Positions 8,394-17,278 of a DNA stretch of 64,000 nt are shown here, in pieces (positions within the stretch are counted from its first letter, which is position 1; each line of letters begins with the position of its first letter). Below the pieces are notes generated by a model that saw only the letters and a list, made by a program, of their open reading frames with translations, ran no database searches and was not told where the DNA came from. The stretch comes from an uncultured Bacteroidales bacterium (GTDB lineage Bacteria > Bacteroidota > Bacteroidia > Bacteroidales > Paludibacteraceae). Made by a program: the position numbers and the translations under genes. The stretch lies in the NCBI GenBank assembly GCA_900317745.1, contig ONHW01000013.1:20886-84885 (forward strand). The letters are read 5' to 3'.

Positions 8394-10019
8394 TTAATAT
8401 CCGGGATTCTGTTCCATATTGGTCGGGTTGAGTTGTCTCTCCTCCTGCGGAATCGGGAAGATCTCATGTTTGCCTGCCACGAACTCTTGGATATGATGCT
8501 GCACTTCGGCGCTCTCTTGAGCCTTGTATGCATCCATATGTGCTTTTAGACCGTTGCCTGCCACGCCTTCCCATCGCACGAGGTCAAACCAGCGATGTCC
8601 CTCCATAGCCAATTCGCAACGGCGCTCGTGGCGCAAGGCTGCATCCGTAGCAGCATCGATGTCAGCGAGTCCGGCGCGCGTACGTACCTTATTAACGTAC
8701 GTTTTGGCGGTAGCTGCATCACCGGTCCCCAGACATGCCTCAGCATACATAAGCAGCACGTCAGCATAACGAATCTGACGGTTGTTGAGCGGTCCACGGG
8801 AAGCGTGCAAGCTCCATTTGCCATAACCACCGCCTACATCGGCCGGATCACGATACATGCCGTACTTATTGTTCACCATTGTATTACCAAGGTAGTTCTC
8901 ATCCGACTGCATTTGGTAGGAAGCTACCACATCCGTGCCCGGAATGAGAATAGCGACATCGCGACGCGGGTCGCCCGATTCAAACTCATCATACAGATTC
9001 TGCGTCGGATGGTCAAATCCCCAACCGCCACCAATCTCGGAGTTACGGCAACGCATCAAAATCTGCGTAAACGAGCCTGCGGTAAAGCCGAAGCCCTCAC
9101 CATAATCGCCCCATGCCACTTCAGCGTACTGAATCTCAAATACGGACTCTATGCCGTTCTCTCCTGCAACGGTGAAGTTATCTTCGTAGTTAGGGCACAA
9201 GTCGTACTCGTCAGAAGTAATGATACTGTCGCCCCAGGCTTTCGCGTCTGCATAGCATGCAGATGCGCTCTTGCTCAAGCCGTAGGTCTGCCAGTAGGGC
9301 GAAGCCATGTACAGATTGGTCTTTAGCAACATTGCTTGCGCGGCGCCTTTCGTAGCACGACCAAGGTCAGTTTCGGCATATTCGCTTTTCTTCCAAAGAT
9401 TAGCATTAGCAAACTCCAAGTCTGATATAATCTGTGAGTACACAGCATCTACCGATGCACGTGGCATGCCCCAATCATCAGACGAACGCACAACCTGCAG
9501 CGATAAAGGTACCCCCGCAAATACTCGAACCAAGCGGAAATAATAGTAGGCACGTAGGTAGTGCAACTCACCCAGCAAACGATTCTTCATCGATTCAGTA
9601 AACTCATCATCAATACCGACTTGCATCTTATCGATATACTCCAAGGCCAAATTACAACGGCCAATACCTTGGAATTGCGCACGATAGAAATCCAGCAATA
9701 AGGTGTTCTGGTCGGTAGTACGCCAGTTCTCAATGTCATAGGCATCCGCCATGTCGGTGGTAGAACCGCCGCCTTTGAGAGCGTCATCGCTGGCAACATC
9801 TCCGATAAACCATTCGCTGCAATAAGTATGGTTATATTCCCACATCAAGGGAACATAACATCCGGTCACATTCTGCACAGCCGCTGCAGTAGAAGTATAG
9901 AAATCCTCCAACAACGTTTTCCCGGGCTCAATCTCTGTCAAATAATCTCTACAACTTGTCATGAACAAGGAGCAGAGAATAAACACGAACGATAAAAACT
10001 TTACAATATTCTTTTTCAT
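8394..10019 (-). CDS. susD: SusD/RagB-like outer-membrane nutrient-binding lipoprotein
   Basis: 541 aa from the ATG at 10019, with AAAGGAG 7 nt upstream; ATGs at 10025 and 10037 are alternatives. Lipobox LFMTSC is followed by RDYLTEIEPG, the usual SusD N-terminus. Internal SusD markers are the TPR-like segment LLGELHYLRAYYYFRLVRVFAGVPL and the C-terminal RQIRYADVLLMYAEA...VNKVRTRAGL, RRCELAMEGHRWFDLVRW and IPQEERQLNPTNMEQNPGY. SusD lipoproteins form a lid on SusC and bind oligosaccharides outside the cell. The gene follows susC with a TAATG stop/start junction and precedes a Big2 lipoprotein. The ligand is inferred to be beta-glucan from the linked GH16, GH128 and GH81 genes. Confidence 0.95.
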   Translation of the reverse strand: MKKNIVKFLSFVFILCSLFMTSCRDYLTEIEPGKTLLEDFYTSTAAAVQNVTGCYVPLMWEYNHTYCSEWFIGDVASDDALKGGGSTTDMADAYDIENWRTTDQNTLLLDFYRAQFQGIGRCNLALEYIDKMQVGIDDEFTESMKNRLLGELHYLRAYYYFRLVRVFAGVPLSLQVVRSSDDWGMPRASVDAVYSQIISDLEFANANLWKKSEYAETDLGRATKGAAQAMLLKTNLYMASPYWQTYGLSKSASACYADAKAWGDSIITSDEYDLCPNYEDNFTVAGENGIESVFEIQYAEVAWGDYGEGFGFTAGSFTQILMRCRNSEIGGGWGFDHPTQNLYDEFESGDPRRDVAILIPGTDVVASYQMQSDENYLGNTMVNNKYGMYRDPADVGGGYGKWSLHASRGPLNNRQIRYADVLLMYAEACLGTGDAATAKTYVNKVRTRAGLADIDAATDAALRHERRCELAMEGHRWFDLVRWEGVAGNGLKAHMDAYKAQESAEVQHHIQEFVAGKHEIFPIPQEERQLNPTNMEQNPGY

Positions 10020-10036
10020 AATCATACTCCTTTCCA

Positions 10037-13000
10037 TTAGAATGTAGCATTAAGGCCAAATGTGAACGTACGCGATTGCGGATAGTTACCGTAATCGACA
10101 CCGCCGCCTACTTCAGGATCATAACCTTTGTATCCGGTAATAGTGAACAGGTTGCTTGCCGTAGCATAGAAGCGCAGACGAGAGCAATAGAACTTTTCGG
10201 TGACCTTCTTTGGCAAGGTATAACCTATTTGCAGATTCTTGAGTCGCAGATAACTGCCATCCTCAATAAATCTTGTTGAGTTCTCGGTATTGGTAGGTGA
10301 GCCCAGTGGATTAGGTATCGTACCATTGCGATTCTCCAATTCGAAATAGTTCACACCTTTTGACAACATTGCATTTTGTACGACTTCGGTGTAACCTACC
10401 CACACTTCATCTTTCATGTAGCTCGCCAATGCATAGCCGCTACCATCGCCCTCCAGCATTTGACGTTGCGCATTATAGATACTGTTTCCTGCAACGCCTT
10501 GGAAGAACAATTGGATATCAACTCCGTAGAAGTCGGCACCAAGATTCAAACCGTACGTCAGTTTCGGGAACGGATTGCCGATTACCATTTTATCATTCTC
10601 ATCCAACTTGCCGTCACCATTCACATCAGTGTACCGGGCGTCACCGGCGTGCACGCCAATCGTGCCCGAATCGTATGCTGTCAGCTGTGCCAATGCCTCG
10701 GCATCTGTCTGATAAATGCTCTCGTATTTATAGCCCCAGAAGGAATTAAGTGCCAACCCCTCGTCAGTCTTGGTGCGATCTCCCCATAATGGCGAACCAC
10801 CATTCAGTTTGGTTAACTCATTGTGAATAAACGAGAGGTTACCACCAATGTTATAATGCACCTTACCAACTGTGTTGTCGTGACTCAGACTTATCTCCAC
10901 TCCTTGATTCAAAATGTTACCCACATTGCGTACAAGCGAATAGCGGTTACCCACATGCGCCGGCGCATTCACATATAGCAACGCGTCCTTTGTGTCACGG
11001 CGGAAATAGTCAATCGTACCTGCCAACTTACCGTTCCAGAAACTGAAGTCGATACCTGCATCCCATTGTTGGTTGGTTTCCCACTTACCGCTCTCATCTA
11101 CAAGCGTCAGCACGGCGGCACCGTTGGTAGCGATAGCCGGATCCGCATTCTGGTTAGGTCCGAAAGGATAGCCGTAGAACACATCCCCCGATGAGCCCAT
11201 TGTGTATTGGAAAGCGCTGGATGGTACGCCATCGTTACCTACCTGACCAAATCCGGCGCGAACCTTGATGTTATCCAACCATTTAAGTTCCAAATCACGC
11301 ATAAACGGTTCTTCACTTAAGCGCCATGCTATGGCGGCAGACGGGAAGAATCCCCAAGGATTCTTCGTGAACTTACTGGACGCATCAGCACGGAAGTTAA
11401 CCGTAACCATATATCGGCTGTCGTAGCTATAGAACGCACGCCCCAGGAACGATAGACGACGCACGCGGCTCACATCATCTGAAGCGAACGTTTGGTCCTC
11501 TGTTGCACGATTTAAATACCAGTTGCTCGGGATAGGATTCAATATCTGTGCACCCGAACCACCAATGCCGTAATAGTTATACTCTGACCAAGTCTGACCG
11601 GCCATCACCGAGAAATTATGCTTGCCTATTTCACGAGCATAGGTAACCGTTGTTTCCTCCAACAAAGTTAACCCACGATTGATATTGGCATTGATATTAT
11701 TCTTATCAGATGCGTTATAACTTGTATAGATATTAGGATATCCGAAGTTACGCGACCTACTTACTGCATAGTCAGCAGAGATTGACGACTTGATTGTCAA
11801 GCCTTTAACAGGCGTAATTTCAACAAACACATCACCTACTGCTCGCTCACTACGGCTATTGGGCTCATAATTAAACACCATTTGATAGGGGTTAGTCACG
11901 TTCTTGAAGTTTGAGCCTGCAGAATAATAACCACTAATGTTTTTGCCATTCTTATTCACTGAGCCTTCGGGATAATATACCGGATCCCACGGAGCCATAG
12001 CCAAGGCACCCGATATAATAGACGCACCTGCCGAAGAACTATTGTTCATTGCAAAACGGCTGTAAGAAGTAACAATTGAGAAGTGCTCACCAATCTTCAG
12101 CCAATCGCGCACCTTATAATCCGTATTCAAGCGCAAGGTGAATCGGTTGTAGTTACTACCGATAATCGTACCATCCTGGCTAAAGTATGATGCCGACAAG
12201 GCATAATGCCCTTTTTCACCGCCACCGTCAAAACTCAGGTTGTAATTGTGCATGAATGCGTTGGGCTTGAACACCTCATCCTGCCAGTCTGTCTCCTGTG
12301 CAGCATAGTTGAAGTTGATTGGATAATACTCGCTAATCTTGGTTATATCAGCATTACCCAACTTATACATATTCAACCACGGCGTAAAGCCATTCTGCTG
12401 ATAGTAGGCTATCTCCTCTGCGCCATTACGCATTGCGCCGATGCGCAACTCAGTATCAGCAAAATCTTTTGCACCAAGCACAGACATCTTCTTCCATCTA
12501 TTCTGGAATCCCCAATATGCATCAAAATTGATGTTCATTTTGCCTTCTCCACCCGATTTGGTAGTAATCAGTATCACACCGTTGGCACCACGGCTACCAT
12601 AGATGGCCGCCGCAGAGGCATCTTTTAATATCTCCATGGATTTGATATCGGTAGGTGACAGCCACTTGATATCCCCGGTTATCACACCATCCACGACATA
12701 CAACGGGTCGTTACCACCCATGGCTGAACCTATACCACGGATTCGGATAGTTGCTCCTTCACCCGGCTGACCTGAACCAGAGGTGACGGTTACACCGGCT
12801 GCACGCCCCTGTAGGGCCTGATCCAACCCTGATACCGGAGCCTTAAGCAGTTCGTCTGCCTTGACGGATGCCACTGAACCTGTCAGGTCGGACTTCTTCA
12901 TTGTACCGTAACCGATGGCCACAACCTCGTCAAGCATAACGTTGTCAGGCTGGAGAGTGATACGCATCGGGGCAGCGGTGGCTTTGACCTCCTGCGATTT

Positions 13001-13222
13001 ATAACCCATATACGACACTACCAGCACGTCACCCGCCTTGGCCTGCAACTCAAAGTTGCCATCAAAGTCGGTAATCGTACCGTTGGTCGTACCCTTTACC
13101 ATGATATTTGCGCCGATAACCGGATCGGGCTCACCTTCCGCCATTACCACACCGGTAATAACGTCGGCTGAAACCGTCACCGCGGCAAATACCATTGCAC
13201 AAAACAAGAGTAGTTTTTTCAT
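10037..13222 (-). CDS. susC: SusC/RagA-like TonB-dependent outer-membrane transporter
   Basis: 1061 aa. Signal peptide (about 1-19), carboxypeptidase-regulatory-like domain (about 20-105; PVIGANIMVKGTTNGTITD, FDGNFELQ), and a plug region with DEVVAIGYGTMKKSDLTGSV, LQGRAAGVTV, IRIRGIGS and AAIYGSRGANGVILITTK. A long beta-barrel ends in SRTFTFGLNATF with terminal Phe, typical of outer-membrane barrels. It is the first gene of the minus-strand glucan locus, with a clear promoter 40 bp upstream. With the SusD next to it, it should import beta-gluco-oligosaccharides, powered through TonB. Length and domain order are normal for the family. Confidence 0.95.
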   Translation of the reverse strand: MKKLLLFCAMVFAAVTVSADVITGVVMAEGEPDPVIGANIMVKGTTNGTITDFDGNFELQAKAGDVLVVSYMGYKSQEVKATAAPMRITLQPDNVMLDEVVAIGYGTMKKSDLTGSVASVKADELLKAPVSGLDQALQGRAAGVTVTSGSGQPGEGATIRIRGIGSAMGGNDPLYVVDGVITGDIKWLSPTDIKSMEILKDASAAAIYGSRGANGVILITTKSGGEGKMNINFDAYWGFQNRWKKMSVLGAKDFADTELRIGAMRNGAEEIAYYQQNGFTPWLNMYKLGNADITKISEYYPINFNYAAQETDWQDEVFKPNAFMHNYNLSFDGGGEKGHYALSASYFSQDGTIIGSNYNRFTLRLNTDYKVRDWLKIGEHFSIVTSYSRFAMNNSSSAGASIISGALAMAPWDPVYYPEGSVNKNGKNISGYYSAGSNFKNVTNPYQMVFNYEPNSRSERAVGDVFVEITPVKGLTIKSSISADYAVSRSRNFGYPNIYTSYNASDKNNINANINRGLTLLEETTVTYAREIGKHNFSVMAGQTWSEYNYYGIGGSGAQILNPIPSNWYLNRATEDQTFASDDVSRVRRLSFLGRAFYSYDSRYMVTVNFRADASSKFTKNPWGFFPSAAIAWRLSEEPFMRDLELKWLDNIKVRAGFGQVGNDGVPSSAFQYTMGSSGDVFYGYPFGPNQNADPAIATNGAAVLTLVDESGKWETNQQWDAGIDFSFWNGKLAGTIDYFRRDTKDALLYVNAPAHVGNRYSLVRNVGNILNQGVEISLSHDNTVGKVHYNIGGNLSFIHNELTKLNGGSPLWGDRTKTDEGLALNSFWGYKYESIYQTDAEALAQLTAYDSGTIGVHAGDARYTDVNGDGKLDENDKMVIGNPFPKLTYGLNLGADFYGVDIQLFFQGVAGNSIYNAQRQMLEGDGSGYALASYMKDEVWVGYTEVVQNAMLSKGVNYFELENRNGTIPNPLGSPTNTENSTRFIEDGSYLRLKNLQIGYTLPKKVTEKFYCSRLRFYATASNLFTITGYKGYDPEVGGGVDYGNYPQSRTFTFGLNATF

Positions 13223-13261
13223 GTAAATTATGTTTTTGTGTTCGTGTATCAGATTTTTCTA

Positions 13262-13293
13262 CAAAGTTACGAAACATTTCGAAATTTTGCAAA
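13262..13293 (-). promoter_or_regulatory. Promoter of the susC beta-glucan operon
   Basis: Minus strand: -33 TTTG (13293-13290, within TTTGCAAA), a 20-nt spacer, and -7 TAACTTTG (13269-13262). This matches the Bacteroidota housekeeping sigma consensus. Transcription should begin near 13255, giving a leader of about 30 nt. Confidence 0.8.
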
Positions 13294-13332
13294 CAAATCG
13301 TCACCTTTTCTCGAATTATTTTCGTTTTTTAA

Positions 13333-16300
13333 TCAAAACCGCACTTTTTCGCCTGTTATGGAGTAAAAAATTCCATCTTTTTGTATGTATATCCTGCCAT
13401 CGCGCAGCACTTTATGAGCCGAACTTCCGGTATTCTGTTTTTGGCTGCCGGAGTTCTCACTGTCGGCAACTGTTTCCACACCGGTTATTACTATCGGTTC
13501 GCAGCGCCCCGAGCCATACACCTCAATCTCGTATAGCGATGAACCGTAGCCGGTGTTGCGCGTCTTGCACAGCAGTCGCAGGTATTGACCTTTGCTGCCT
13601 TCGGGCAGCGTGATCGTCTGTGTACCGCCCTTGGCACCGGTGGCGGCATATACGGTCTCATAATCTACGGCATCACCGCTGAGCATCAGGTCGTAAGAGG
13701 TAGCATAAGCGGTCTCCCACACCAGCCGCACATTCTCCAGCAGATAGCATGCGCCCAGATCGATCTCCACCCACTCGTTGTCTTTATGAGCCGATCCCCA
13801 GCGCGTATCCATCTTGCCGTCGTTCACGCCTTGAGGTGTCGTGCCGGCGTTCTCGTACGAAGAAGCAATCACGGGTTTGTTCAGCGCCAGGTTCATTGAT
13901 GCATACGGCTGCACATGGATAGTGGCTGTAGCCTCACCGCCCAGGCAGGAGTAGGTCTGCGTAAAGTTTCCTTCCGCCTCGGCGAAATAGGTGTAGTGGC
14001 AGGTCTCTGCGGCAAATCCGAACTGGTTGACGGCACTCACCTCAAACTCCTGCAGATCGCCTACGGGCATTGTTACCTCGGCAGGCGTGATGGTTACGCC
14101 TGTTATCTTTTCGCCCTCAAGCACGACGAGCGTGAGCGTTGCTGTCACGCCTTGTACGGTGGCGCTCACCAGCACCTCGCCTGCACCGGTGGTTGTCACG
14201 CGGCTGCCTTGCAACTGTGCTGCTCCGCTTACGATAGCGAACGTTGCTGTGCCGGCAATCACTTCGCCCTGCACGTTGTACGCCGTGGCGCTGAGTGTGG
14301 CGGATTGTCCCTCGGTGAGCACGGTATCCGTGGCTGCCAGAGCAACGGCAAACACCTTGCTTGCATCGCCCTCAAGCGGACGGCCGTACGCCTCAATCTC
14401 ATACAGCGAGGTGCCGTACGTCGTGGCGCGCTCCACGCCTGTCAGACGCAGATAACGGCCTCTGGACTCCATGTCCTGCGCCATGAGCAACTGAGCCAGC
14501 TCCACGCGCTCCGTGCCGCCGGAAGAAGCAAGAGTGATCGTAGTCCAATCAGTACCGTTTCGGGATAGTCCTATACTATACTTGGAGGCATACGCTGTTT
14601 CCCAGCGAAGAACAAGGTGGTCGATGTAACAGATCTGACCCAGATCGATGGTCACATACTCATTGTCCTTGTGCGTTGATCCCCAGCGCGTATCGAGCTT
14701 GCCGTCGTTCACGCCCTCAGGTTTCGTGCCGGCGTTCTCGTAACCGGAGGCTGTAACAGGTTTACCCAGTGCCAGGTTAGGATAAGGCAAATCCCAAGCC
14801 AATTCATCCTTCACATCCGAAACGTGTTCGTCGGCTATGGTGGCAGTCTCCTGCTTGCGCGAGCCGTCGGTAACAGTCAGACCGGGATTGACGGTCAGCG
14901 TTTTGTCAACGGCACCGAAAAAATGTACGGTGAGCGGAGCACCGGTTGTATTATAGACGGAATAGGTTGTATTGCCGGTCACCGGATCGGTGTATGCGCA
15001 TGCAAGCGCGCAATCCGACAATATATCATAACGCTTCTCGCCCAAGCCTTTGTGGCTGTGCGCCAACCAATAGGTTATACCACCTGTATCAGGATTCTTG
15101 GCAAGGGGTTTGCCGGCTTTATCCAAACGATCCCACACGCGAGCGGCACTGTCCGGTTCGAACAGCGACAGGTAGCTCAGGCATACGTTGCCCAAGCCCG
15201 ATTCATCGCCCAAGCCGCCCGTAGCAGCCTCGTAGTCGCCCACCTCTTTGCCTTGGTACATCTGCGTATAATCCCAACGGGTGAACTCAAGATCCTCGCA
15301 GAAGAAGTTCGTCAGTATCGGCGAAATGGGCAGCCATTGTATCGAGTGCATCCACACGGGGTCGCCCGAGAACCATGTCCACCAGCCTACGCCCTGCATG
15401 GTGAGGTTGCAGCAGTACGGGTGTTTGTATTTCGTATAATCAATGTTCCTGCGCTTGCGGTCGAACCAATACTCTGCGGCAGCACGTGTCTCGAGCGTGT
15501 AGCCGAATATACCTGCCTCAAGCATCTGTTGGTCGCCCAGTGCAGCACCAAGCATCCATACGCCACCCCAGCCCTGTATAGCCTCGCTGGTTGACTCCTG
15601 GCCGTTGCCGTTGCCGCCGTTGCCCATGCCGCCTGCAAACGAATGTCCGCAATACGGATCAAGGGTGCGGAACCAAGGCTCAAGCACCTCATTGCTTTCG
15701 ACTTTCGACTTTTGACTATCTGCTCTTTCCCAGTTGGCATAATCACGTGCCACCTCGCGAACGATAGCACCGTACTGCTCGCGGAAATCCGCGTCGAGCA
15801 TGCACAGCACAGCCGAGGCATAGACGAAATAGCCGTAGTGAAAATGGTGGTCGTTGAACGTATCACTGTCGTACGAGCAATCGAAGCCCACCAGTGCACC
15901 CCAGCGGTTGTAGCGCGCAAAGTACCTGCGCAGTTCGCCCGGGGTGTAGGTGTACCAATCAACCAGGTTCTCCTTGAGCCGCTGCTTGGCAAGGCGGAAC
16001 GTAGCCGTGTCGCCCATCTGCAGCGCAAAAGTCATGTAATGTGCCATTTGCGTCAGGCCTTTGCCGCCCCAGTACGTATCACCGCCGAACGTGCCGCGTG
16101 CAGCATAATCGGCGTTGAGCGCCTGCATCCGGTCAGCAGAAAAACCTTCCGCCCACTCCAAAGGCTTCGGGAAGAACGGCAAGAAGCCGTGCACCGTGTA
16201 GTTGAACGTGAAGTTGTTGCCCTCCAGCACTTTCATCGTGCCGCGCGGCGAGAGGTACTCGCCGGCAAATGCCGGAGTATCCGAACTGCCGTTCACTGTC

Positions 16301-17172
16301 ACACGGTCGCTATATACATGGTGAGGGAGAAAAGCAATCAACGCAGGTGCAGCGGCAGGTGCGGACTGCAAGTTTATATCTTCTGTCAGAACGCTGAACA
16401 TCGTACTGAGCGAAGCCTTGGTTGCGTCATACGAATAGTTGATACGCGTGCTACGCGGCACACGCTGAGCGTATTGCGCAATCTTCTGTGCATCTATTCC
16501 CTGCGTGAGCAGACCTACTGTTGTCCATTGCCGTCCGCCGGCTTCGGTCTGCGCCACGGCATATCTGCCTGAAGCAGGGTTCGCGACGTTCACCTTCACG
16601 CTGCTCGCCTCGATCCAAACAATGGGCGAACCGTGTACACACGTTACCCGTACCCACGAATCGCCGTCCTGCATGATAAATGAAACCATGAAATCCGACC
16701 AGCTGTCCACCAGTGCTTCCGTGAATGCGGAGCGCTTGCCTGTAGCGGCATTGACGAACGTGGCGGTAAGCGGGTCAGGCCACTTCACCTCGCAGCCTGT
16801 TTCCTCCCAATGATCGGGGTTGCCGATCGACAAACCTTGGTCAGTGGCTTCCACCCAGCCGGGATACATCCAGATCTTACCTGTCCACTGATTCACCAGT
16901 GCATGCGTCCACCAATCATTGGAGGGCAGAGCGAGTGTACCGGGCTTGCTGCCGTCGGGCGAACCCAAACGCTGAAGCAGCGAGTCGGGCAAATACAGAC
17001 GCCTATGCTCCATTTGATATGCCTGACTGCCACCGCGCTCGTCGGTGCGGCTGGCACTGAGCGGAGCAAACGATGCATACGATCCGCTACCCAGACGTAC
17101 AACTTGCTGGGCAGAAACAGACAGATAGCTAACGGCTAAAAGCGGTAGTAGAATGAGTAGTGTTTTTCGCAT
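13333..17172 (-). CDS. GH81 endo-beta-1,3-glucanase, secreted, multi-domain
   Basis: 1279 aa from the ATG at 17172. The earlier ATG at 17202 falls inside the promoter and is rejected. Signal peptide ends SVSAQ. GH81 catalytic region about 40-740: LPSNDWWTHALVNQW, MVSFIMQDGDSWV, the motif DHHFHYGYFVYASAVL (Asp441), ESTSEAIQGWGG (Glu526 and Glu530), and GVGWWTWFSGDP. Next come an F5/8C (CBM32-like) domain (798-931), two Ig-like segments (about 940-1090), a second near-copy F5/8C domain (1093-1221), and a tail KVLRDGRIYIQKDG...ITGEKVRF (1254-1279). GH81 enzymes invert and cut beta-1,3-glucan. Residues 485-491 (SQKSKVE) come from a 21-nt heptad array inserted in frame in the catalytic region. It has its own promoter and lies between the regulator and the susC operon. 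Confidence 0.92.
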   Translation of the reverse strand: MRKTLLILLPLLAVSYLSVSAQQVVRLGSGSYASFAPLSASRTDERGGSQAYQMEHRRLYLPDSLLQRLGSPDGSKPGTLALPSNDWWTHALVNQWTGKIWMYPGWVEATDQGLSIGNPDHWEETGCEVKWPDPLTATFVNAATGKRSAFTEALVDSWSDFMVSFIMQDGDSWVRVTCVHGSPIVWIEASSVKVNVANPASGRYAVAQTEAGGRQWTTVGLLTQGIDAQKIAQYAQRVPRSTRINYSYDATKASLSTMFSVLTEDINLQSAPAAAPALIAFLPHHVYSDRVTVNGSSDTPAFAGEYLSPRGTMKVLEGNNFTFNYTVHGFLPFFPKPLEWAEGFSADRMQALNADYAARGTFGGDTYWGGKGLTQMAHYMTFALQMGDTATFRLAKQRLKENLVDWYTYTPGELRRYFARYNRWGALVGFDCSYDSDTFNDHHFHYGYFVYASAVLCMLDADFREQYGAIVREVARDYANWERADSQKSKVESNEVLEPWFRTLDPYCGHSFAGGMGNGGNGNGQESTSEAIQGWGGVWMLGAALGDQQMLEAGIFGYTLETRAAAEYWFDRKRRNIDYTKYKHPYCCNLTMQGVGWWTWFSGDPVWMHSIQWLPISPILTNFFCEDLEFTRWDYTQMYQGKEVGDYEAATGGLGDESGLGNVCLSYLSLFEPDSAARVWDRLDKAGKPLAKNPDTGGITYWLAHSHKGLGEKRYDILSDCALACAYTDPVTGNTTYSVYNTTGAPLTVHFFGAVDKTLTVNPGLTVTDGSRKQETATIADEHVSDVKDELAWDLPYPNLALGKPVTASGYENAGTKPEGVNDGKLDTRWGSTHKDNEYVTIDLGQICYIDHLVLRWETAYASKYSIGLSRNGTDWTTITLASSGGTERVELAQLLMAQDMESRGRYLRLTGVERATTYGTSLYEIEAYGRPLEGDASKVFAVALAATDTVLTEGQSATLSATAYNVQGEVIAGTATFAIVSGAAQLQGSRVTTTGAGEVLVSATVQGVTATLTLVVLEGEKITGVTITPAEVTMPVGDLQEFEVSAVNQFGFAAETCHYTYFAEAEGNFTQTYSCLGGEATATIHVQPYASMNLALNKPVIASSYENAGTTPQGVNDGKMDTRWGSAHKDNEWVEIDLGACYLLENVRLVWETAYATSYDLMLSGDAVDYETVYAATGAKGGTQTITLPEGSKGQYLRLLCKTRNTGYGSSLYEIEVYGSGRCEPIVITGVETVADSENSGSQKQNTGSSAHKVLRDGRIYIQKDGIFYSITGEKVRF
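15696..15716. repeat. Three-unit heptad array inside the GH81 gene
   Basis: Three 7-nt units TTTYGAC (GTCRAAA on the coding strand) make exactly 21 nt, hence 7 in-frame residues. The same unit forms the linkers at 26563, 28313 and 30247. Confidence 0.85.
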
Positions 17173-17199
17173 ATCGAGTGAAATGGTGAAAATACGGTG

Positions 17200-17231
17200 C
17201 AAAGATACGTAAATTTATTTACATTTGCAAA
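17200..17231 (-). promoter_or_regulatory. Promoter of the GH81 gene
   Basis: Minus strand: -33 TTTG (17231-17228, within ATTTGCAAAT), 20-nt spacer, -7 TATCTTTG (17207-17200). The predicted start near 17193 supports translation from 17172. Confidence 0.8.
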
Positions 17232-17278
17232 TCCATTCACCCGATAGTGAAATATTGTGAAAGTGTTTTTGCGGAAAA

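Noticed and set aside
15643-16572. 309-codon plus-strand frame inside the GH81 gene
   Set aside because: It is antisense to a clear GH81 catalytic domain, has no family features, and Arg/His-rich composition typical of shadow frames.
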